Shown here piece by piece: positions 10,404 through 13,896 of a DNA stretch of 13,896 nt. Position numbers and translations under genes: made by a program. Each line of letters begins with the position of its first letter. Position 1 is the first letter of the stretch. The DNA comes from Methylophilaceae bacterium (GTDB taxonomy: Bacteria > Pseudomonadota > Gammaproteobacteria > Burkholderiales > Methylophilaceae): contig RFOR01000007.1 in NCBI GenBank assembly GCA_009926525.1, positions 1 through 13,896 on the forward strand. Direction: 5' to 3'. The notes under the pieces are model-generated. The model did not search any database. It saw only the letters and a program-made list of their open reading frames with translations, and was not told the DNA's origin.

Positions 10404-11046
10404 ATTGAGGCTCTTCACCCCAGGCCACATCTGCAATACAAGCCGCTTTAATCATGGCTTTTAGCGTCGCGATATTTTCTTCAATGGCTGGCATATTAGG
10501 ATCAATCCGATTCGCCACCCAACCCACTAAATTCAACCCAGCCGCTCTAATTGAACCAGCAGTCATTAGCGCATGATTGATGCAGCCCAAGCGAATACCA
10601 ACCACCAAAATAATGGGAAGATTAAGTTTTATAGCTAAATCGGCCATGGTTTGTTCACGATTAATCGGCACACGAAAGCCGCCCGCCCCTTCCACCACTA
10701 CCACATCAGCTTTTGTCTGTAAGACATCAAAAGATTGCTGAATGTTATCCAACGAAACTCTGATGCCAGCTTGCTCAGCAGCAATGTGTGGCGCAATCGC
10801 AGGAGCAAACACATAGGGGTTTATCAGCTTTAAATCTGCGTCCACGTTGCCCACTTTAATAAGTTCAGTCACATCACTATTAAGCAAACGACCATTCACC
10901 ATCTCTGCACCAGCTGCGACTGGCTTCATGCCAAGTGCTTGCAAGCCCTGTTCACAAAAATGCTTAACTAGCGCACTAGCAATATAGGTTTTACCAACAT
11001 CGGTATCCGTGCCGGTTATAAAAAATGCCTGTTTATTTTTTTGCAT
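10390..11046 (-). CDS. bioD: Dethiobiotin synthetase
   Basis: BioD closes the ureido ring of dethiobiotin from DAPA, CO2 and ATP, the penultimate step of biotin synthesis. The 218-residue protein has the P-loop GTDTDVGKT (12-20), substrate-binding Lys41 in GMKPVAAGAE, and EGAGGFRVPI (from 119), all standard BioD motifs. Family length is about 220-240. The ATG at 11046 lies inside the end of bioC (14-bp overlap), with no good ribosome binding site, so translation is probably coupled to bioC. It is the last gene of bioF-bioH-bioC-bioD. No terminator follows; its stop overlaps the convergent gene at 9921-10403. Confidence 0.96.
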   Translation of the reverse strand: MQKNKQAFFITGTDTDVGKTYIASALVKHFCEQGLQALGMKPVAAGAEMVNGRLLNSDVTELIKVGNVDADLKLINPYVFAPAIAPHIAAEQAGIRVSLDNIQQSFDVLQTKADVVVVEGAGGFRVPINREQTMADLAIKLNLPIILVVGIRLGCINHALMTAGSIRAAGLNLVGWVANRIDPNMPAIEENIATLKAMIKAACIADVAWGEEPQFIDF

Positions 11047-11950
11047 GAAAAGTCACAGGCGCAAAACCTGCCTCTAAATCGATTTTTGTTTTAGGTCTTG
11101 CGGCAGGTTTCCACGCATGGCCGTACACCACTTCAAACGTGGCGGGCAATTTTCCATCTTTTCTAAAGCGCTCGTACTTTTCAGTGATTTGCTTCAAAAA
11201 GCCTCGACCCTGCAAGCCACGATTCCGGCCATCCGCGGCGTTATGAGCGCCGATAGATTTTAAATCATGCATGACGGCTATTACATCATCGTAAGTGAGC
11301 GTAATACGCTCTACATCCAAAACTGGCGCGGCAAAACCCACACGCACCAATGCATCGCCAATATCGTGCATATCAATAAAACGGCTGACGTGAACATGCT
11401 CGCCGCCCACGCTTGAAGCCGCACGCAACTCTTTCAGCGTATCCGGACCTAACGTGCTAAAAGTTAGCAGTCCTTCATTACGAAGCACGCGATGCATATG
11501 GGTGAAAGCAGCATCTAAATCATTGCACCATTGAATCGCGAGATTGGACCAGACCATATCCAAACTCGCATCCGCCAAAGGAAGCTGTTCGATATCTCCA
11601 CACAGTAAATGCTGCTTATTAAAACCTAAAGCTTGCTTGATGCGCTGGGTAGGAGAGGTATTCGTGGATAGCGTTTTGTGCAACATGCCCATCGCCAAAT
11701 CCAGCGAAACAATCTGGGCTTTTGGATATTTTTGTATCAAGGCCTTGCTGGCGTGACCTGTGCCACAGCCCGCGTCTAATATACGTGCTGGTTGCATGCT
11801 CACTAAATCTAAACGGCTAAGCATTTCTTCACGTACCAGCTTTTGCATCACTGCCGCCGCATCATAAGTATTGGCCGCACGGTCAAACGAAGCTCGAACA
11901 CGCGCCTTGTCTAGGTGGTAAACATCTTGCTCAGAAAGGGCTTGGCTCAT
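11033..11950 (-). CDS. bioC: Malonyl-ACP O-methyltransferase
   Basis: BioC methylates the free carboxyl of malonyl-ACP using S-adenosylmethionine, disguising it so that fatty-acid synthesis can build the pimeloyl chain of biotin. The 305-residue protein carries the SAM-binding motif I LDAGCGTG (58-65), an acidic residue at Asp84 after strand 2, GDIEQLPL (118-125) and SNLAIQW (135-141), all typical of BioC. KARVRASFDRAANTYD near the N-terminus is a BioC hallmark. Length is above the E. coli form (about 250), mainly through a longer C-terminal part. ATG 11950 overlaps the bioH stop (ATGA). The gene ends in an A7 run within which bioD has already started. Its product is substrate-linked to BioH, encoded next door. 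Confidence 0.94.
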   Translation of the reverse strand: MSQALSEQDVYHLDKARVRASFDRAANTYDAAAVMQKLVREEMLSRLDLVSMQPARILDAGCGTGHASKALIQKYPKAQIVSLDLAMGMLHKTLSTNTSPTQRIKQALGFNKQHLLCGDIEQLPLADASLDMVWSNLAIQWCNDLDAAFTHMHRVLRNEGLLTFSTLGPDTLKELRAASSVGGEHVHVSRFIDMHDIGDALVRVGFAAPVLDVERITLTYDDVIAVMHDLKSIGAHNAADGRNRGLQGRGFLKQITEKYERFRKDGKLPATFEVVYGHAWKPAARPKTKIDLEAGFAPVTFHAKK

Positions 11951-12705
11951 AACTGTAAAAACTCTTTGACTTTTTGGCTAAATAATTCAGGATGTGAAAT
12001 AAATGGCTCGTGCGCGGCGCTTGGCAAAGTTAATAACTGACCGTTAGGTAAGGTTTGCGCCATCCACTCAGCTGAACTTAATGAGGCCAATTTATCGTGT
12101 GCGCCATGAATCAACAAAGTGGGTGTTTGCATGCTAAGCAAATCAGCACGCAAATCACCTGTGCGCAAAATATCCAAAGCGCCGAGTAAGGCTTGCTGAT
12201 GAGGGGCAGGACGAAGGCTAAGTGCCTCACGTAATATTTTGGAGGTCGCGCGCGCATTGCCGCTTCCCATAGCAATGAGCGCCAAAAGCTTATTCATCGT
12301 GCCTTGATAATCTTGCATTGCTCCTGCAAAAAAACTTTCAAAAACATCACTAGGCATGCCTTGTTGCCAATCGTCACGCGCAACAAAACATGGCGTACTA
12401 GCCACCAAAATAAGCTTTTTAATTGGGGTGATTAAGGCGACTTTAATGGCAATTAATCCGCCCAAAGACCAGCCTAAAACATAGGCATTACTTGGCATTT
12501 TATCAGCGATTAATTCCGCCACGTTATGCAAACTATAAACATCTAAATTTTCGCTATAGCCCATGCCAGGCAAATCCACCAAGTGCAATTCAAAATGCTG
12601 GCTGAGTAAATCGCGCGTATGCATCCACATGCCGCTATGCATGCCCCAGCCATGTATCATCACCAGCGGCTCGCCCTGCCCTATTCTTTCGATATGCAAA
12701 CTCAT
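11947..12705 (-). CDS. bioH: Pimeloyl-[acyl-carrier protein] methyl ester esterase
   Basis: BioH is an alpha/beta hydrolase that removes the methyl group from pimeloyl-ACP methyl ester, ending chain elongation and releasing the BioF substrate. The 252-residue protein shows the oxyanion region MIHGWGMHSGMW (16-27), nucleophile elbow GWSLGG with Ser80, Asp204 in IHGAHD and His232 in SAAHEPF. This triad corresponds to E. coli S82, D207 and H235. The position between bioF and bioC separates it from other hydrolases of this fold. ATG 12705 overlaps the bioF stop by 4 bp (ATGA), and its own stop overlaps bioC in the same way. Confidence 0.95.
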   Translation of the reverse strand: MSLHIERIGQGEPLVMIHGWGMHSGMWMHTRDLLSQHFELHLVDLPGMGYSENLDVYSLHNVAELIADKMPSNAYVLGWSLGGLIAIKVALITPIKKLILVASTPCFVARDDWQQGMPSDVFESFFAGAMQDYQGTMNKLLALIAMGSGNARATSKILREALSLRPAPHQQALLGALDILRTGDLRADLLSMQTPTLLIHGAHDKLASLSSAEWMAQTLPNGQLLTLPSAAHEPFISHPELFSQKVKEFLQL

Positions 12706-13865
12706 GTGAGCAAGGCCTGTTCTGCTTCATGCAAATGCTGAATCAGTAATTTCACATCCTCTAAAGAATGTGCTGCAGATAGTGAAATACGAAGACGTGC
12801 AGTATTTTTTGGCACAGTCGGTGGACGGATGACTGGCACCAAAACACCCAGCGTTAGGAGATAGTCACTTAGTCCGAGCGCCGCTTCATTACTACCCACC
12901 ACAATAGGTTGTATTGCGGTATCCGATGGCATTAACTGCCATTTTTTAAGGCTTAAATTTTCTTTGAAATAAGCAATTAAATCCCGCAAATGCTGATGAC
13001 GCGCCTCATCTTTTTTCATCACATTAACCGCCGTGACCAAAGCTAACGCCAATGCTGGAGGACTCGCAGTCGTATAGATATAAGTTTTGGCTGACTGAAG
13101 TAAATACTCAATAATCGTTGCATCGCCTGCTACAAAAGCGCCTGCAACGCCTGCTGCTTTACCCAAAGTTGCCATGTAAATAATACGGGGCGAAGCCACA
13201 TCAAAATGGCTCAAAATGCCTCTGCCCTGTTCACCAAGCACACCAAAGCCATGGGCATCATCTAGTAACAAGTAAGCATCGTATGCTTCGCAAAGTGCTA
13301 GCAATTCAGGGACCGGGGCGATATCGCCATCCATGCTAAAAACCGCATCTACAATCACCAATTTTCTTAGTGCTGTGCTTGCCGCTAACATTTTTCCCAA
13401 CTGGGATAAATCTTGATGAGCATAGCGATTTAATTCTGCACGGGACAAAACGGCAGCATCATTCAATGAGGCATGATTGAGCTTGTCTGCAAAAATCGCA
13501 TCATTACGCCCCAGCAAAGCTGCAATCACACCCATGTTCGCCATATAACCAGTACTAAACAGTAAGCCTTCAGCCAAGCCGACAAAGCTCGCCAATGCTT
13601 GTTCTGCATCATGATGAAATTGGTGATGCCCGGTAATGAGATGCGAAGCACCGCCACCAACACCTGCTTTTGAGGCGCCATCTTGTAGCGCTGAAATTAA
13701 ATCAGGATGATTCGCCAAGCCTAAATAATCATTGCTTGCGAATGAGAGTAGGCGCTGACCATCTGCGATCAAATGCGCGACTTGAGGACTTTGGAGCAAG
13801 CGGCGCTTACGCTTTAAACCTGCTTGCGCTCGCTCCGCGAGTTCTGCTTTAAGTTGTTCTATCAT
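12702..13865 (-). CDS. bioF: 8-amino-7-oxononanoate synthase (KAPA synthase)
   Basis: BioF is a PLP enzyme that condenses pimeloyl-ACP (or -CoA) with L-alanine to form KAPA. The 387-residue length matches the family. Visible features are SNDYLGLANHP (44-54), GGGASHLITGHHQFHH, His131, Asp202/Asp203 with His205 in LDDAHGFGVLG, and the Schiff-base Lys236 in MATLGKAAGVAGAF. Lys236 is also the E. coli position. The start ATG at 13865 gives the expected N-terminus (MIEQLKAEL), but no ribosome binding site is visible upstream. It is the first biotin gene in the window; whether bioA, bioB or another gene lies upstream cannot be seen. A perfect 18-bp palindrome sits 13 bp before the start. Confidence 0.97.
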   Translation of the reverse strand: MIEQLKAELAERAQAGLKRKRRLLQSPQVAHLIADGQRLLSFASNDYLGLANHPDLISALQDGASKAGVGGGASHLITGHHQFHHDAEQALASFVGLAEGLLFSTGYMANMGVIAALLGRNDAIFADKLNHASLNDAAVLSRAELNRYAHQDLSQLGKMLAASTALRKLVIVDAVFSMDGDIAPVPELLALCEAYDAYLLLDDAHGFGVLGEQGRGILSHFDVASPRIIYMATLGKAAGVAGAFVAGDATIIEYLLQSAKTYIYTTASPPALALALVTAVNVMKKDEARHQHLRDLIAYFKENLSLKKWQLMPSDTAIQPIVVGSNEAALGLSDYLLTLGVLVPVIRPPTVPKNTARLRISLSAAHSLEDVKLLIQHLHEAEQALLT

Positions 13866-13878
13866 TTTGTAAATGCGC

Positions 13879-13896
13879 GTGACGTTTAAACGTCAC
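13879..13896. promoter_or_regulatory. 18-bp perfect palindrome upstream of bioF
   Basis: GTGACGTTTAAACGTCAC reads the same on both strands and ends at the window edge, so it may be longer. It lies 13 bp upstream of the bioF start. As RNA it could form a 7-bp stem with loop TTAA, but no T-tract follows toward bioF. It may be an operator for a dimeric regulator, or part of a hairpin of the neighbouring transcript. Confidence 0.45.

Noticed and set aside
13862..13896. A BirA biotin operator upstream of bioF
   Set aside because: Only one half-site-like TTTACAA is present on the - strand. The best partner has 6 of 9 matches at a 7-bp spacing, instead of the 14-16 bp expected.
13879..13896. A CRP/FNR-type site in the bioF-upstream palindrome
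   Set aside because: GTGA and TCAC arms are 10 bp apart, instead of the 6 bp of a CRP site, and the FNR core is missing.

Overview
This window is ordinary housekeeping chromosome from a Gram-negative bacterium. It most likely comes from a betaproteobacterium of the Methylophilaceae type (Methylotenera or Methylophilus relatives), but that placement rests on gene order and protein similarity recalled from memory, without a search. The supporting signs are the order ispE / tRNA-Gln / prs / rplY (long L25) / pth / ychF, then leuS-lptE-holA-proA-nadD. The LPS-assembly lipoprotein LptE confirms an outer membrane.

Left block (1-3877, + strand): the last 60 codons of ispE, a tRNA-Gln(UUG) with encoded CCA, prs (PRPP synthase), rplY, pth and ychF. 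This block serves isoprenoid precursors, PRPP supply and translation. Hairpins with T-tracts follow the tRNA, prs, rplY and ychF, so the genes probably form a partly attenuated read-through unit. The ychF terminator (3849-3877) closes the block.

Middle block (3934-10403, + strand): a perfect TATAAT box and a perfect DnaA-box 9-mer precede leuS. Then lptE, holA, proA, nadD and an uncharacterised YdjM-like membrane protein follow with gaps of 2-24 nt and no terminator, so they look like one operon. Leucyl-tRNA synthetase here lacks the leucine-specific insertion before KMSKS that E. coli and most recalled proteobacterial homologues carry. The small membrane protein after nadD sits where rsfS-rlmH is usually found.

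Right block (10390-13896, - strand): a tightly overlapping bioF-bioH-bioC-bioD operon. BioC and BioH handle entry to and exit from pimeloyl-ACP synthesis, BioF makes KAPA, and BioD closes the ureido ring of dethiobiotin. BioA and BioB are not in the window. Its last gene converges on the middle operon with a 14-bp coding overlap and no terminator. An 18-bp perfect palindrome lies 13 bp upstream of bioF at the window edge.

I found no mobile element, CRISPR array, phage gene, broken gene or obvious transferred island. Nothing here is convincingly a new biological system. The best leads are the LeuRS domain loss, the DnaA box at the leuS-holA promoter, the prs-rplY leader hairpins and the bioF-upstream palindrome. 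No stretch above 300 bases lacks a gene.
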